64,000 bases of DNA from Agromyces lapidis. Its GTDB lineage: Bacteria; Actinomycetota; Actinomycetes; Actinomycetales; Microbacteriaceae. Location of the stretch: positions 1 to 64,000 of the forward strand of contig NZ_WBIQ01000004.1 in the NCBI RefSeq assembly GCF_009749405.1. The letters run 5' to 3'. Numbering within the stretch: the first letter of the stretch is position 1; each line of letters begins with the position of its first letter. Position numbers and translations under genes: made by a program. The notes under the pieces are model-generated. The model saw only the letters and a program-made list of their open reading frames with translations. It was not told where the DNA came from and did no database searches. Of the stretch, positions 15,379-24,664 are shown piece after piece.

Positions 15379-16491
15379 TCAGCTCGCGTACGACCCGACC
15401 AGGCGCACCGCGCCGCCGTCGACGCCCTTGGCGCCCTGTTCCCAGCCGTCGGCCGCGGCGGTCGCCGAGTCGCCGAAGGCGACCGTGCCGGCCTGCCATG
15501 CGGGAAGCCCGAGCGTCTCGAGCTCGGCGATGATCGCGGGCGCGGCCGCGGCGTCGACGACGGCAAAGAAGCCGATGCCGAGGTTCCAGGTGCCCTCGGT
15601 CGACTCGAGGGTGGTGCCGGCGAGCTCGTTGAGCACGCGGAACACGGGCGCCGGCGACCAGGTGGCGCGGTCGAGTTCGACGCGCGACCCGATCGGGAGC
15701 ACGCGGGCGAGGTTCGCGGCGATACCGCCGCCCGTGACGTGCGAGAGCGAGTGCACCGCGGTGCCGTTCGCACCGGCGAGCAGCTGCACGAGCGGGCCGG
15801 TGTAGAGACGGGTCGGCTCGAGCAGGGCCTCGCCCCAGGTCGTGCCGAGCTCGACCGAGGCGTCGGTGTAGCCGATGCCCTCGGCGTTCAGGATGTGGCG
15901 CACGAGCGAGAAGCCGTTGGAGTGCAGGCCGCTCGACTCGATCGCGATGACGACGTCGCCGTCGGCCACGCGCTCGGCGCCGAGCAGCCGGTCGCCCTCG
16001 ACCACGCCGACGGCTGCGCCCGCGACGTCGTAGTCGTCGACGCCCATGAGGCCGGGGTGCTCGGCGGTCTCGCCGCCGACGAGGGCGGTGCCGGTCTCGG
16101 CGCACGCGCGGGCGATGCCGGTGACGATCGCGGCGATGCGCTCGGGCACGACCTTGCCGCAGGCGATGTAGTCGGTCATGAACAGCGGCTTCGCGCCGAC
16201 CACGACGATGTCGTCGACGACCATGCCCACGAGGTCCTGGCCGATGGTGTCGTGCTTGTCGAGCGCCTGGGCGATCGCGATCTTCGTGCCGACGCCGTCG
16301 GTCGAGGTCGCGAGCAGCGGCTTCTCGTAGTCCTTGACGAAGGAGAGGTCGAAGAGGCCGGCGAATCCGCCCACCCCGCCCAGCACATTCGGCCCGTGGG
16401 TGGCGGCGACCGCCTCCTTCATGAGTTCGACGGCGAGATCCCCCGCCCGGGTGTCGACTCCGGCAGCGGCATATGACGAGTTCGCGCTCAC
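15379..16491 (-). CDS. purM: Phosphoribosylformylglycinamidine cyclo-ligase (AIR synthetase)
   Basis: 370 residues, standard family length. PurM closes FGAM to aminoimidazole ribotide with ATP, the fifth purine step. Typical motifs are SYAAAGVDTRAGD at the N-terminus, the ATP and phosphate loop STDGVGTKIAIAQ near 70, GGETAEHPGLM near 130, and HVTGGGIAANLARVLP near 250. In many actinobacteria purM follows purF directly. Here purF is about 3 kb away on the opposite strand, with four genes between. Confidence 0.97.
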   Translation of the reverse strand: MSANSSYAAAGVDTRAGDLAVELMKEAVAATHGPNVLGGVGGFAGLFDLSFVKDYEKPLLATSTDGVGTKIAIAQALDKHDTIGQDLVGMVVDDIVVVGAKPLFMTDYIACGKVVPERIAAIVTGIARACAETGTALVGGETAEHPGLMGVDDYDVAGAAVGVVEGDRLLGAERVADGDVVIAIESSGLHSNGFSLVRHILNAEGIGYTDASVELGTTWGEALLEPTRLYTGPLVQLLAGANGTAVHSLSHVTGGGIAANLARVLPIGSRVELDRATWSPAPVFRVLNELAGTTLESTEGTWNLGIGFFAVVDAAAAPAIIAELETLGLPAWQAGTVAFGDSATAAADGWEQGAKGVDGGAVRLVGSYAS

Positions 16492-16534
16492 CCGTCAAGG
16501 GTACCCGTGCTCGGGCGACGGCGTGTCGCCCCGT

Positions 16535-16570
16535 CCCACCGGGCCGCGGCCCGGTGGGCGAGCGTAGAAT
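16535..16570 (+). promoter_or_regulatory. 24-bp perfect palindrome over the -35 region, plus -10 element
   Basis: CCCACCGGGCCG at 16535-16546 is mirrored perfectly at 16547-16558. TAGAAT (16565-16570) ends 6 bases before the ATG at 16577, so the palindrome covers the expected -35 site. The region separates divergent genes, which argues for an operator rather than a terminator. Confidence 0.5.
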
Positions 16571-16576
16571 TCGATC

Positions 16577-17188
16577 ATGGCACCGGGGGCCACACCATCG
16601 TGGGTGATCCGCGAGAACGCGAGTCGCCCGGTGCTGCTCGCCCTTTATCTGCGCGAGGTGCTCGCGATCGCCTCCCCCGTCGAGCTGCCGCGCCTGCGCG
16701 ATGTGGGCGCCGTCGGCGAACGGCTCGAGATCGACCGGCACGACCTGCTCGAGCGCCAATGGCGCGCCTGGTGGGCGATGACCGTCGAGCCCGAGGCCCA
16801 TCCCTCGCCCGTGCCGCTCGAACTCGTGCCCGCCTTCGACACCGAGGTGGCACTGCCGACCTCGGGCGCTGAGGTGCTCGCGTCCGCGGTCGTGCCGCAC
16901 GCCGAGGCGGCCCGGTCCTGGGCCGAATGGGCGCACGAGAACTACCGCAGCGTCTCGGCCGCACGACTCGGCAACTCGTATCGCGCGTACGCGGGCACGA
17001 TCGCCGAGCACGAACGCGAGGTGGGGCGGCGGGCGCACTCCTTCGAGCTCAACGTCGAGGTGCTGCCGCTCTCCGGGATCGGGGTCTGGTGGATCGGCGC
17101 GATGACCGTCGCGGTCACCGACACGCTGCGATCGGATGCCTCGGCGTTCGACGACGCCATCCACCCGATCATCGCCGAACTGGCCTGA
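16577..17188 (+). CDS. Hypothetical protein, actinobacterial
   Basis: 203 residues, ATG at 16577, probably leaderless. I do not recognise a domain. The sequence is soluble, acidic, rich in Glu and Trp (RQWRAWWAMT near 58; GIGVWWIGAM near 175) and ends in a helix. No signal peptide or metal motif is visible. It is divergent from purM behind a striking palindrome and is followed after 29 bases by a thioesterase gene. The codon usage is as in its neighbours, so it looks like a resident gene. Confidence 0.65.
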   Translation: MAPGATPSWVIRENASRPVLLALYLREVLAIASPVELPRLRDVGAVGERLEIDRHDLLERQWRAWWAMTVEPEAHPSPVPLELVPAFDTEVALPTSGAEVLASAVVPHAEAARSWAEWAHENYRSVSAARLGNSYRAYAGTIAEHEREVGRRAHSFELNVEVLPLSGIGVWWIGAMTVAVTDTLRSDASAFDDAIHPIIAELA

Positions 17189-17217
17189 GGCCGGGTGCCG
17201 GTGCCAGACTCGGTGGA

Positions 17218-17652
17218 ATGAGCATCTGGCACGGCGATCCCAAGGTCGAGTGGGCGAACTCCCGCAGCGAAGGCACCGCGCTCCGCGCGCTCGGCATCGA
17301 GATGACCGAGGTCACCGAGTCGTCGCTCAAGGGCCGTATGCCGGTCGACGAGCGCACCCGCCAGCCCGGCGGAGTGCTGCACGGCGGGGCATCCGTCGCC
17401 CTCGCCGAGACGCTCGCGAGCTGGGGGGCGACCTTCACCGTCGACCCCGCGCAGTTCTACTGCGTCGGCATGGAGATCAACGCGAACCATGTGCGCCCCA
17501 TCGCCGAGGGCTGGGTCTACGGCGAGGCGACGCCGTTGACGCGCGGCCGCACCACCCAGGTGTGGGAGATCAGGATCACGCAGGAGGACGGCAGGCTCGT
17601 GTGCATCTCGCGCTGCACGATGGCGGTGCTGCCCAAGCCCTCGGAGTACTGA
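17218..17652 (+). CDS. PaaI/MenI-type hotdog-fold thioesterase
   Basis: 144 residues. The hotdog thioesterase motif HGGASVALAETLASWGA follows GGVL at about residue 56. The downstream strand NANHVRPIAEGWVYGEA and the TTQVWEIRI strand fit the PaaI / dihydroxynaphthoyl-CoA thioesterase group. It hydrolyses an acyl- or aryl-CoA. A role in menaquinone synthesis is possible but no men genes are in the window. It follows the hypothetical gene at 16577 and may share its transcript. Confidence 0.85.
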   Translation: MSIWHGDPKVEWANSRSEGTALRALGIEMTEVTESSLKGRMPVDERTRQPGGVLHGGASVALAETLASWGATFTVDPAQFYCVGMEINANHVRPIAEGWVYGEATPLTRGRTTQVWEIRITQEDGRLVCISRCTMAVLPKPSEY

Positions 17653-17707
17653 ACCCCGGGTCGCGCGACGACGGCCGGATGCCCCGACGCCGGGTCGAGG
17701 CGCCTGC

Positions 17708-19138
17708 TCAGGCCCGCGGAGCCGACCGGCGCGCGGCCTCGACGGAGGCCACCACTGCGGCGACCGCCTGTTCGAAGCGATGCTCGGGCGGGGCCCCGTA
17801 GCCGACGACCATCGTCGGAGGGCGTGACGCCGCCGTCGCGGCATCCGCGGCGAATCCGGCCAGCCCGCCGTAGCGCAGGCCGAGCGACGCGCCGGCCTGC
17901 TCGACCTCGGGTTCGCCGACTCCGGCGGGCAGCTCGAGCAGGCAGTGCAGGCCGGCTTCGAGGCCGGCCACACGGGTGCCGGGCAGCCCCTCGGCGACGA
18001 GCCGCTCGAATCGCTCGCGCCGCGCCCGGTAGCGCAGGCGCGCTCCGCGCACGGCCCGGTCGTAGTCGCCCGCGGCGACGAGCGCCGCGAGCGCGAGCTG
18101 CGAGATCGCGTCGGTCGCCGAGCCACTCAGTCGGCGCTGCTCGAGCACCTCATCGCGCAGTGCGGCCGGCACCACGCCCCAGCCGATGCCGAGTGCGGGC
18201 GAGAGCGACTTGCTCGCGGTGCCGCCGTAGACGGTCTGCGCCGGGGCGATCGCCTGGAACGCCCCGATCGCCCGTCCGTCGAAGCGGAACTCGCCGTCGT
18301 AGTCATCTTCGATCACGATCGCCCCGGCCGAGCCGGCCCAGTCGGCGAGCGACGCGCGGCGCGAGGCCGAGAGCGGCACCCCGGTGGGGAACTGGTGGGC
18401 GGGGGTCACGAGCACGGCGTCGACGGCGAGGGCGGCGAGCCGCTCGACCACGAGGCCGTCGGCGTCGAGCGGCACCGGCACGGGTTCGAGCCCGGCCGCC
18501 GCGAGCACCTCGCGGTGCGAGGCATGTCCGTACGCCTCGACCGCGATGCGCCGGCCTCCGCGAGCGGCGATCGCGCGGGCGACGAGCGAGAGCAGCTCGC
18601 CGAAGCCGTGGGTGACGACGACGTCGCCCGCACCGGCGACGACGCCGCGGGTGCGCGCGAGGTATTCGGCGAGCGCTCGGCGCAGCTCGACGGCGCCCTC
18701 GGGCGCCCCGTAGGCGAAGGCGGCCGTCGGCGCATCGGCGAGCGACCGCGCGACCGCCCGCGTCCAGGCTGATCGGGCGAAGTCCGAGGAGTCGGGAAGC
18801 CCGCCGCGCAGGTCGAGGTCGAACCGGGTCGACCGGTCGACTCGCACGCCCGCGGGCGGCCCGGGCACTCCGCGCACCCAGGTGCCCGAGCCGACCCGCG
18901 CCTCGAGCCGGCCCTCGCCGACGAGTCTCGCGTAGACCTCGGCGACGCTGTTGCGGGCGATGCCGAGATCGGCGGCGAGGCTGCGGCTCGGCGGCAGTCT
19001 CGTCCCCGGTTCGAGTCGGCGCTCGACGATCGCCGCGCGCAGCGCCTGTTCGAGCGAGGCGACCTTGCGCCGCGGGTCGAGCTCGAGGTGGAGATCCAAT
19101 CCGGAATCGGCCCAATCGTGCGCCATGCGAATGGACAT
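17708..19138 (-). CDS. MocR/PdxR-family transcriptional regulator (second copy)
   Basis: 476 residues. It has a GntR winged helix at about 28-95 (LPPSRSLAADLGIARNSVAEV) and an aminotransferase-like domain with the PLP-lysine motif GTASKSLSPALGIGW near 315. It differs clearly from the regulator at 999-2456. The gene is divergent from a carboxymuconolactone decarboxylase-family gene with only 35 bases between the start codons. MocR plus AhpD-like gene pairs recur in actinobacteria, so that gene is the likely target. Confidence 0.87.
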   Translation of the reverse strand: MSIRMAHDWADSGLDLHLELDPRRKVASLEQALRAAIVERRLEPGTRLPPSRSLAADLGIARNSVAEVYARLVGEGRLEARVGSGTWVRGVPGPPAGVRVDRSTRFDLDLRGGLPDSSDFARSAWTRAVARSLADAPTAAFAYGAPEGAVELRRALAEYLARTRGVVAGAGDVVVTHGFGELLSLVARAIAARGGRRIAVEAYGHASHREVLAAAGLEPVPVPLDADGLVVERLAALAVDAVLVTPAHQFPTGVPLSASRRASLADWAGSAGAIVIEDDYDGEFRFDGRAIGAFQAIAPAQTVYGGTASKSLSPALGIGWGVVPAALRDEVLEQRRLSGSATDAISQLALAALVAAGDYDRAVRGARLRYRARRERFERLVAEGLPGTRVAGLEAGLHCLLELPAGVGEPEVEQAGASLGLRYGGLAGFAADAATAASRPPTMVVGYGAPPEHRFEQAVAAVVASVEAARRSAPRA

Positions 19139-19173
19139 TACCAGTGCGAGGAGCCGACCGTAGCGTGATTCCC

Positions 19174-19683
19174 ATGACCACGACGATCACAGAATCCGCC
19201 CATTCCACCGCACCCGTCGCACCCGCCCGTCGACTCGACCTCGACGGGATCGCCCCCGCGTTCGTACGCGCCGTGACCGCACTCGACGAGGCCGCGGAAG
19301 CCGAGGCCGACCGCGCCGGCATCGAGAAGGGCCTGCGCGAGCTCGTGCGGCTGCGCGCTTCGCAGCTCAACGGCTGCTCGTACTGCGTCGACCTGCACTC
19401 GCGCGACGCGGCCGCCTCCGGTGAATCCGTGCAGCGGCTCTACGCCGTCGCGATCTGGCCCGAGTCGAACTTCTTCACGGCGCGCGAGCGGGCGGCCTTC
19501 GCCCTCGTCGACGCCGTCACCCGGCTGTCGGAGACCCACGTTCCCGACGACGTGTGGCACGTGGCATCCGGCGCCTTCTCCGACGACGAGCTGGCCGCGC
19601 TGCTCGCCCTCGTCGTGTCGGTCAACGCGTGGAACGAACTGGCCGTCTCGACGCGCGGATGGCGGCCCAAGCTGCGCATCTGA
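19174..19683 (+). CDS. Carboxymuconolactone decarboxylase/AhpD-like family protein
   Basis: 169 residues from the ATG at 19174. The redox motif is NGCSYCVDLHSRDA near residue 65: CxxC with a downstream His three residues on, as in AhpD. The upstream Glu in RELVRLRASQ completes the proton-relay set. Such proteins act as alkylhydroperoxidase-like thiol reductases. The -10-like TAGCGT at 19161 ends 7 bases before the start, so the mRNA may be leaderless. It is divergent from the MocR regulator at 17708-19138. Confidence 0.88.
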   Translation: MTTTITESAHSTAPVAPARRLDLDGIAPAFVRAVTALDEAAEAEADRAGIEKGLRELVRLRASQLNGCSYCVDLHSRDAAASGESVQRLYAVAIWPESNFFTARERAAFALVDAVTRLSETHVPDDVWHVASGAFSDDELAALLALVVSVNAWNELAVSTRGWRPKLRI

Positions 19684-19783
19684 GCAGGTGCCCGCGCACG
19701 GCGGGCTCACCCGCGCAGTATGGGAGAATCGACGAGGCCGGATCCGGTCGCTCACCCCACCCCCACGAGGAGCCATCGCTCGC

Positions 19784-21241
19784 ATGTGCGGCATCGTCGG
19801 CATCGTCTCCACCGAGCCCGTCAACCAGCAGATCTACGACAGCCTGCTCCTCCTGCAGCACCGCGGGCAGGACTCGACGGGCATCGCCACCGCCGACGGC
19901 CCCGTCTTCCACATGGCGAAGGCGCGGGGGCAGGTGCGCGAGGCGTTCCGCACACGCGACATGCGATCGCTCATCGGCAACATGGGCCTCGGCCACGTGC
20001 GCTACACGACGAAGGGCGCCGCCGAACGCGAGGAGGAGGCGCAGCCGTTCTACGTGAACGCGCCGTACGGCATCATCCTCGTGCACAACGGCAACCTCAC
20101 GAACACGCGCGAGCTCTCGAGCGAGCTGTTCTCGATCGACCGCCGGCACGTGAACTCGACGAGCGACACCGAGATGCTGCTGAACGTGCTCGCGACCGAG
20201 CTCCAGGGCCAGATCAAGGGTCTCGAGCTCGACCCCGACCAGATTTTCCAGGCGGTCGCGAACGTGCACGAGCGCGTCGAGGGCTCCTACGCCGTCATCT
20301 CGCTGATCGCCGGCTACGGCCTGCTCGCGTTCCGCGACCCGTTCGGCATCCGCCCCCTCATCCTCGGCAAGCGGCAGACCGAGGCCGGCAGAGACGAGTG
20401 GATCGTCGCCTCCGAATCGCTCGTGCTCGAGAACGGCGACTACGAGATCGTGCGCGACGTCGAACCCGGCGAGGCGATCTTCATCACGCTCGACGGCGAG
20501 ATGATCTCGCGCCAGTGCGCGAAGAACCCCGTGCTCATCCCGTGCTCCTTCGAGTACGTCTACCTCGCCCGCCCCGACTCCGTCATGAACGGCATCTCGG
20601 TCTACGAGTCGCGCCTGCGCATGGGCGACCGGCTCGCCGACACGGTCGCGACGCACATGCCGCTCGGCGACATCGACGTCGTCATGCCGATCCCCGACTC
20701 GTCGCGCCCGTCGGCGATGCAGGTCGCGCAGAAGCTCGGCATCGAGTACCGCGAGGGCTTCTACAAGAACCGCTACGTCGGCCGCACCTTCATCATGCCG
20801 GGCCAGGCCGAGCGCAAGCGCTCGGTGCGTCAGAAGCTCAACGCGATGGGCACCGAGTTCCGCGGCAAGAACATCCTGATCGTCGACGACTCGATCGTGC
20901 GCGGCACCACCTCGCAGCAGATCGTGCAGATGGCGCGCGACGCCGGGGCCAACAAGGTGACGTTCGCCTCGGCCGCGCCCCCCGTGCGCTACCCGCACGT
21001 CTACGGCATCAACATGCCGAGCCGGCAGGAGCTCATCGCGCACGGACGCAAGATCCCCGAGATCGCGGCCGAGCTCGGCGCCGACCACATGATCTACCAG
21101 GAGGTCGCCGACCTCCAGGCGGCGATCACCGAGGGCACCTCGATCGAGCAGCTCGACCTCTCGTGCTTCACCGGCGAGTACGTCACGGGCACGGTCAGCG
21201 AGGAGTACCTCGGCTGGGTGGAGCGCACGCAGCTCAGCTGA
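19784..21241 (+). CDS. purF: Amidophosphoribosyltransferase
   Basis: 485 residues. PurF commits PRPP to purine synthesis using glutamine. The start is MCGIVGIV, so Cys2 becomes the N-terminal nucleophile after Met removal and there is no propeptide. The glutaminase part shows RGQDSTGIA and NGNLTN. The phosphoribosyltransferase part shows the PRPP loop NILIVDDSIVRGTTS near 365. GAGGAG lies 12-17 bases upstream of the ATG. Two hairpins follow the stop. Confidence 0.98.
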   Translation: MCGIVGIVSTEPVNQQIYDSLLLLQHRGQDSTGIATADGPVFHMAKARGQVREAFRTRDMRSLIGNMGLGHVRYTTKGAAEREEEAQPFYVNAPYGIILVHNGNLTNTRELSSELFSIDRRHVNSTSDTEMLLNVLATELQGQIKGLELDPDQIFQAVANVHERVEGSYAVISLIAGYGLLAFRDPFGIRPLILGKRQTEAGRDEWIVASESLVLENGDYEIVRDVEPGEAIFITLDGEMISRQCAKNPVLIPCSFEYVYLARPDSVMNGISVYESRLRMGDRLADTVATHMPLGDIDVVMPIPDSSRPSAMQVAQKLGIEYREGFYKNRYVGRTFIMPGQAERKRSVRQKLNAMGTEFRGKNILIVDDSIVRGTTSQQIVQMARDAGANKVTFASAAPPVRYPHVYGINMPSRQELIAHGRKIPEIAAELGADHMIYQEVADLQAAITEGTSIEQLDLSCFTGEYVTGTVSEEYLGWVERTQLS

Positions 21242-21246
21242 TCGAC

Positions 21247-21280
21247 GCGCAGGGCGCGCCTCCCGGGGTGTGCCCTGCGC
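21247..21280 (+). terminator. Hairpin after purF
   Basis: Perfect 9-bp arms GCGCAGGGC (21247-21255) and GCCCTGCGC (21272-21280) start 5 bases after the stop. Confidence 0.6.
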
Positions 21281-21282
21281 GC

Positions 21283-21323
21283 CACTACGTCACTGATCCG
21301 TCTCAGCTATCAGTGACGTAGTG
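21283..21323. repeat. 15-bp inverted repeat between convergent genes
   Basis: CACTACGTCACTGAT (21283-21297) and ATCAGTGACGTAGTG (21309-21323) flank an 11-base loop. It is less GC-rich than its surroundings and lies in the purF / membrane-protein convergent gap. No second copy is seen in the window. Confidence 0.65.
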
Positions 21324-21379
21324 CTCGGAGCCGAGGGCACCTGCGGCACCAGCCGCGGGTGGGCCACGTGGCCACGGCC

Positions 21380-21805
21380 CTAGCCGTCGACGCGGTGCGT
21401 CTCGTCGTGCTCGGCGAGCGCCCGGGTGGTGCGCCGCGACATCGCCCGGTCGACGATGAGCGCGACGAGCGCACCGAGTCCACCGCCGATCGCCACGCCG
21501 CAGACGAGCAGGAAGCCGAAGACCTGCCCCTGGTTGTAGGTGAAGTCGTCGGCGAGTCGCTCGGCGAGCTCCGCCTCAGTGGGGGCGAACGAGACCGAGA
21601 GCACGAGAGCGACGATCGCGCCGACGACGGCGCCGGCGAGCATGAACGCCGCGTACCGGGGGGAACGGCGCACGACGACCTCGTCACGGCTCGCCTCGGT
21701 ACGGTACTGCGGTTCGGGCGCCGACTCGGTCGGCGTCGCGGATGCCTCGGCCGGCACCTGCCCGGCGGGCTCGGGGGTCTCGGGCTGATCGTGGGTGTCG
21801 CTCAC
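21380..21805 (-). CDS. Hypothetical two-helix membrane protein
   Basis: 141 residues from the GTG at 21805, chosen because GGGAG lies 9 bases before it; an ATG six codons upstream has no ribosome site. The first 45 residues are Pro/Glu/Ala-rich and disordered. Two membrane helices follow (FMLAGAVVGAIVALVL and FGFLLVCGVAIGGGLGALVA) separated by an acidic loop with AELAERLADDF. The C-terminus is charged and cytoplasmic. No named family is recognised. It lies downstream of the sterol-carrier-like gene on the same strand. Confidence 0.65.
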   Translation of the reverse strand: MSDTHDQPETPEPAGQVPAEASATPTESAPEPQYRTEASRDEVVVRRSPRYAAFMLAGAVVGAIVALVLSVSFAPTEAELAERLADDFTYNQGQVFGFLLVCGVAIGGGLGALVALIVDRAMSRRTTRALAEHDETHRVDG

Positions 21806-21856
21806 CCCACCATTCTCCCGCATCGGGCTGGACGAACGCCCCGGAACGTGGGCCGC

Positions 21857-22237
21857 TCAGACGACGGGCAGCAGCCCGTCGAGCTCGGCCCGCTGGCCCG
21901 AGGCGTGCACCCGCCCGCTCGCGCGCGCGTCGGCCCACGACAGGCGGCCGATCGCGAGTGCGAGCCAGGTCGAGGCATCCGTCTCGATCACGTTCGGCGG
22001 GGTGCCGCGCGTGTGCTTGGGGCCCTCGACGCACTGCACGGCCGCGTACGGCGGCACGCGCACCTCCAGCGTGCCGCCCGGGGCGCGCTCGGCGAGCAGC
22101 TGCAGCGAGTACCGCACGGCGAGCGCGAGGGTCGAGCGGTCGACGGATGCCGCGGCGTCGCCGCCGTCGGCCGTCACCGCGCGCACCGTGGCGAGTGCCG
22201 CCCGTCCGATGTCGTCGCCGATCCTCGCTCGTGCCAT
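21857..22237 (-). CDS. SCP2-like sterol carrier family protein
   Basis: 126 residues from the ATG at 22237 (MARARIGDDIGRAAL). The motif RVPPYAAVQCVEGPKHTRG followed by PPNVIETDASTWLALA is typical of a small actinobacterial SCP2-like family, usually encoded beside purine genes. SCP2 folds bind lipids or other hydrophobic ligands; no substrate is known for this group. It is divergent from purD with 61 bases between the starts, and the conserved linkage may hint at co-regulation. Confidence 0.72.
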   Translation of the reverse strand: MARARIGDDIGRAALATVRAVTADGGDAAASVDRSTLALAVRYSLQLLAERAPGGTLEVRVPPYAAVQCVEGPKHTRGTPPNVIETDASTWLALAIGRLSWADARASGRVHASGQRAELDGLLPVV

Positions 22238-22286
22238 GCCTCCATCCTCGCAGGGGCCGCCGACGAAGCCGACCGGCCGGACGAGG

Positions 22287-22292
22287 TAGCCT
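22287..22292 (+). promoter_or_regulatory. -10 element of leaderless purD
   Basis: TAGCCT ends 6 bases before the GTG at 22299. No ribosome site lies between them. Confidence 0.5.
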
Positions 22293-22298
22293 GATGCG

Positions 22299-23642
22299 GT
22301 GAGAATCCTCGTCCTCGGCTCGGGCGCGCGCGAGCACGCCATCATCCTCGCGCTCCTCGATGAGGAGGCCGGGCACGAGATCATCGCCGCCCCCGGCAAT
22401 GCGGGCATCGCGGCATCCCCCACCTCCTCGGCGCGCGGCAGCGTGACGACCGTGGCGCTCGACGCGAGCGACCCCGAACTCGTCACCGAGTACGCCCGCG
22501 ACAGCGGCGTCGAGCTCGTCGTCGTCGGCCCCGAGGCGCCGCTCGTCGCGGGCGTGGCCGACGCGGTCCGTGCCGCCGGCATCCCCGTGTTCGGGCCGGG
22601 CAGGCGGGCCGCGGCGCTCGAGGGCTCGAAGACCTTCGCGAAGCGCATCATGGAGGCCGCGAACGTGCCGACCGGCCGCGCCAAGCTCATCTCCGAGCTC
22701 GACGAGGTCGCGGCGACGCTCGACGAGTTCGGCGCCCCCTACGTCGTGAAGGCCGACGGCCTCGCGGCGGGCAAGGGCGTGCTCGTCACCGACGATCGCG
22801 ACGCCGCGCTCGCGCACGCCGGCCACTACCTGCAGCAGGGCCCCGTGCTCGTCGAGGAGTTCCTCGACGGCCAGGAGGTCTCGCTGTTCCTCCTCTCCGA
22901 CGGCACGAACGTGCTGCCGCTCTCGCCCGCGCAGGACTTCAAGCGCCTCCGCGACGGCGACGCCGGCCCCAACACGGGCGGCATGGGCGCCTACTCGCCG
23001 CTGCCGTGGCTCGGCGACGCGGTCGACGGCCGCGGCGGCCGCTTCGGCAGCGAGCAGGCCTTCGTCGACGAGGTCATCGAGACCATCGCGCTGCCCACCG
23101 TGAAGCAGCTCGCCGACGAGCAGACCCCGTTCATCGGCCTGCTCTACGCCGGGCTCATCCTCACCTCGCGCGGCATCCGCGTGATCGAGTTCAACGCGCG
23201 CTTCGGCGACCCCGAGACCCAGGTCGTGCTGCCCCGCCTCGAGACCCCGCTCTCGGGCCTGCTGCTCGCGGCGGCCACGGGCGGGCTCGGCGAGCTGCCG
23301 CGTCCGGTGTTCAGCGCCGACGCCGCCGTGACGGTCGTGCTCGCGAGCGAGGGCTACCCCGAGTCCCCCGAGACGGGCCGCGCCATCGAGGGGCTCGACG
23401 CCGCGGCATCCGTGCCCGGGGTGCATCTCGCGCACGCCGCGACCGCCATCGGTTCGCTGCCCGACGACGCCCAGGCCGGCGACCCGGCCCCGCTGCTCTC
23501 GACCGGCGGCCGCGTGCTCAACGTCGTCGCCGTGGGCGACGGCTTCGCCGAGGCCCGGCGACGGGCCTACGAGGCACTGGGACGCATCCGCCTCGACGGC
23601 GGCCAGTACCGCACCGACATCGCGGCGCGCGTCGCCGAATAG
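22299..23642 (+). CDS. purD: Phosphoribosylamine-glycine ligase (GAR synthetase)
   Basis: 447 residues with a GTG start ([14 protein letters not shown]). PurD joins phosphoribosylamine and glycine with ATP, the second purine step. The ATP-grasp core is visible: [16 protein letters not shown] near 148, [12 protein letters not shown] near 185, and [12 protein letters not shown] near 225, ending with the metal loop [12 protein letters not shown] near 295. purC follows after 19 bases, so they form one transcript. Confidence 0.98.
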   Translation: MRILVLGSGAREHAIILALLDEEAGHEIIAAPGNAGIAASPTSSARGSVTTVALDASDPELVTEYARDSGVELVVVGPEAPLVAGVADAVRAAGIPVFGPGRRAAALEGSKTFAKRIMEAANVPTGRAKLISELDEVAATLDEFGAPYVVKADGLAAGKGVLVTDDRDAALAHAGHYLQQGPVLVEEFLDGQEVSLFLLSDGTNVLPLSPAQDFKRLRDGDAGPNTGGMGAYSPLPWLGDAVDGRGGRFGSEQAFVDEVIETIALPTVKQLADEQTPFIGLLYAGLILTSRGIRVIEFNARFGDPETQVVLPRLETPLSGLLLAAATGGLGELPRPVFSADAAVTVVLASEGYPESPETGRAIEGLDAAASVPGVHLAHAATAIGSLPDDAQAGDPAPLLSTGGRVLNVVAVGDGFAEARRRAYEALGRIRLDGGQYRTDIAARVAE

Positions 23643-23661
23643 CCCCGCACGAGGAGCGAGC

Positions 23662-24618
23662 ATGAACGACACCGGTGAACTGCCCGGCTGGACCCACGTC
23701 TATTCGGGCAAGGTGCGCGATCTCTACGTGCCGACGAAGCTGATGACCGACGACGACAGCTGGACGGGCGACCCGCTCGCCACCTCCCCCGTCGTGCTCG
23801 TCGTCGCGAGCGACCGGGTCAGCGCGTACGACCACCTGCTCGAGCCCGCGATCCCCGGCAAGGGGGCGCTGCTCACCTCGCTCACCCACTGGTGGATCGA
23901 CCAGCTGCCCGAGGTGCCGAACCACCTGGCGCACCCGCTCGACGACCGGCTCGAGGCACTCGAGCTGCCCGAGGTGCCCGCCGAGGTCGCCGATCGGGCG
24001 ACCCTGTGCCGCACGCTCGACATGTTCCCGATCGAGTGCGTCGTGCGCGGCTACCTCACCGGCGGCGGCTACAAGGAGTACGTCGCGACGGGGGCGATCG
24101 GCGGCATCCCGCTGCCCGAGGGCCTCGAGAACGGCGACCGCCTGCCCGAGCCGATCTACACCCCCGCATGGAAGGCCCCGCTCGGCGAGCACGACGAGAA
24201 CATCACGTACGAACGCACGGTCGAACTCGTCGGCGAGATCGTCGCCGAGCAGCTGCGGGCGCTCTCGCTCGAGATCTTCGCCCGGGCCTCCGCGATCGCC
24301 GAGGCGCGCGGCGTGATCCTCGCCGACACGAAGTTCGAGTTCGGCGCCGACCGCGCGACGGGCATCGTGACGCTCGCCGACGAGGTGCTCACGAGCGATT
24401 CGAGTCGCTACTGGGATGCCGCGGTGTTCGCCTCGGCCGCGACGCCCGAGCTGCGCATGGCGAGCTTCGACAAGCAGATCGTGCGCGACTGGCTGAGCGC
24501 CAACTGGGAGCAGTCGGTCTCGGAGACGCCGCCGACCCTCCCCCACGAGATCGTCGAGCAGACCGCGGCGCGCTACCGCGAGCTGCTCGAGCGGCTCGAG
24601 CAGCCGGCCGGCGTCTGA
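23662..24618 (+). CDS. purC: SAICAR synthetase (phosphoribosylaminoimidazole-succinocarboxamide synthase)
   Basis: 318 residues, the longer actinobacterial form rather than the 237-residue E. coli form. Motifs are YSGKVRDLYVP near residue 14, ATP-contacting VVASDRVSAYDHLL near 50, ECVVRGYLTGGGYKEY near 125, and LADTKFEFG near 220. It condenses CAIR with aspartate. It follows purD closely; AGGAGCGAG precedes the ATG. Confidence 0.97.
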   Translation: MNDTGELPGWTHVYSGKVRDLYVPTKLMTDDDSWTGDPLATSPVVLVVASDRVSAYDHLLEPAIPGKGALLTSLTHWWIDQLPEVPNHLAHPLDDRLEALELPEVPAEVADRATLCRTLDMFPIECVVRGYLTGGGYKEYVATGAIGGIPLPEGLENGDRLPEPIYTPAWKAPLGEHDENITYERTVELVGEIVAEQLRALSLEIFARASAIAEARGVILADTKFEFGADRATGIVTLADEVLTSDSSRYWDAAVFASAATPELRMASFDKQIVRDWLSANWEQSVSETPPTLPHEIVEQTAARYRELLERLEQPAGV

Positions 24619-24664
24619 CGGGGCATCCGAACCGGTTCGCGCGCCCCTGTGCCAGAGTGGTGAC

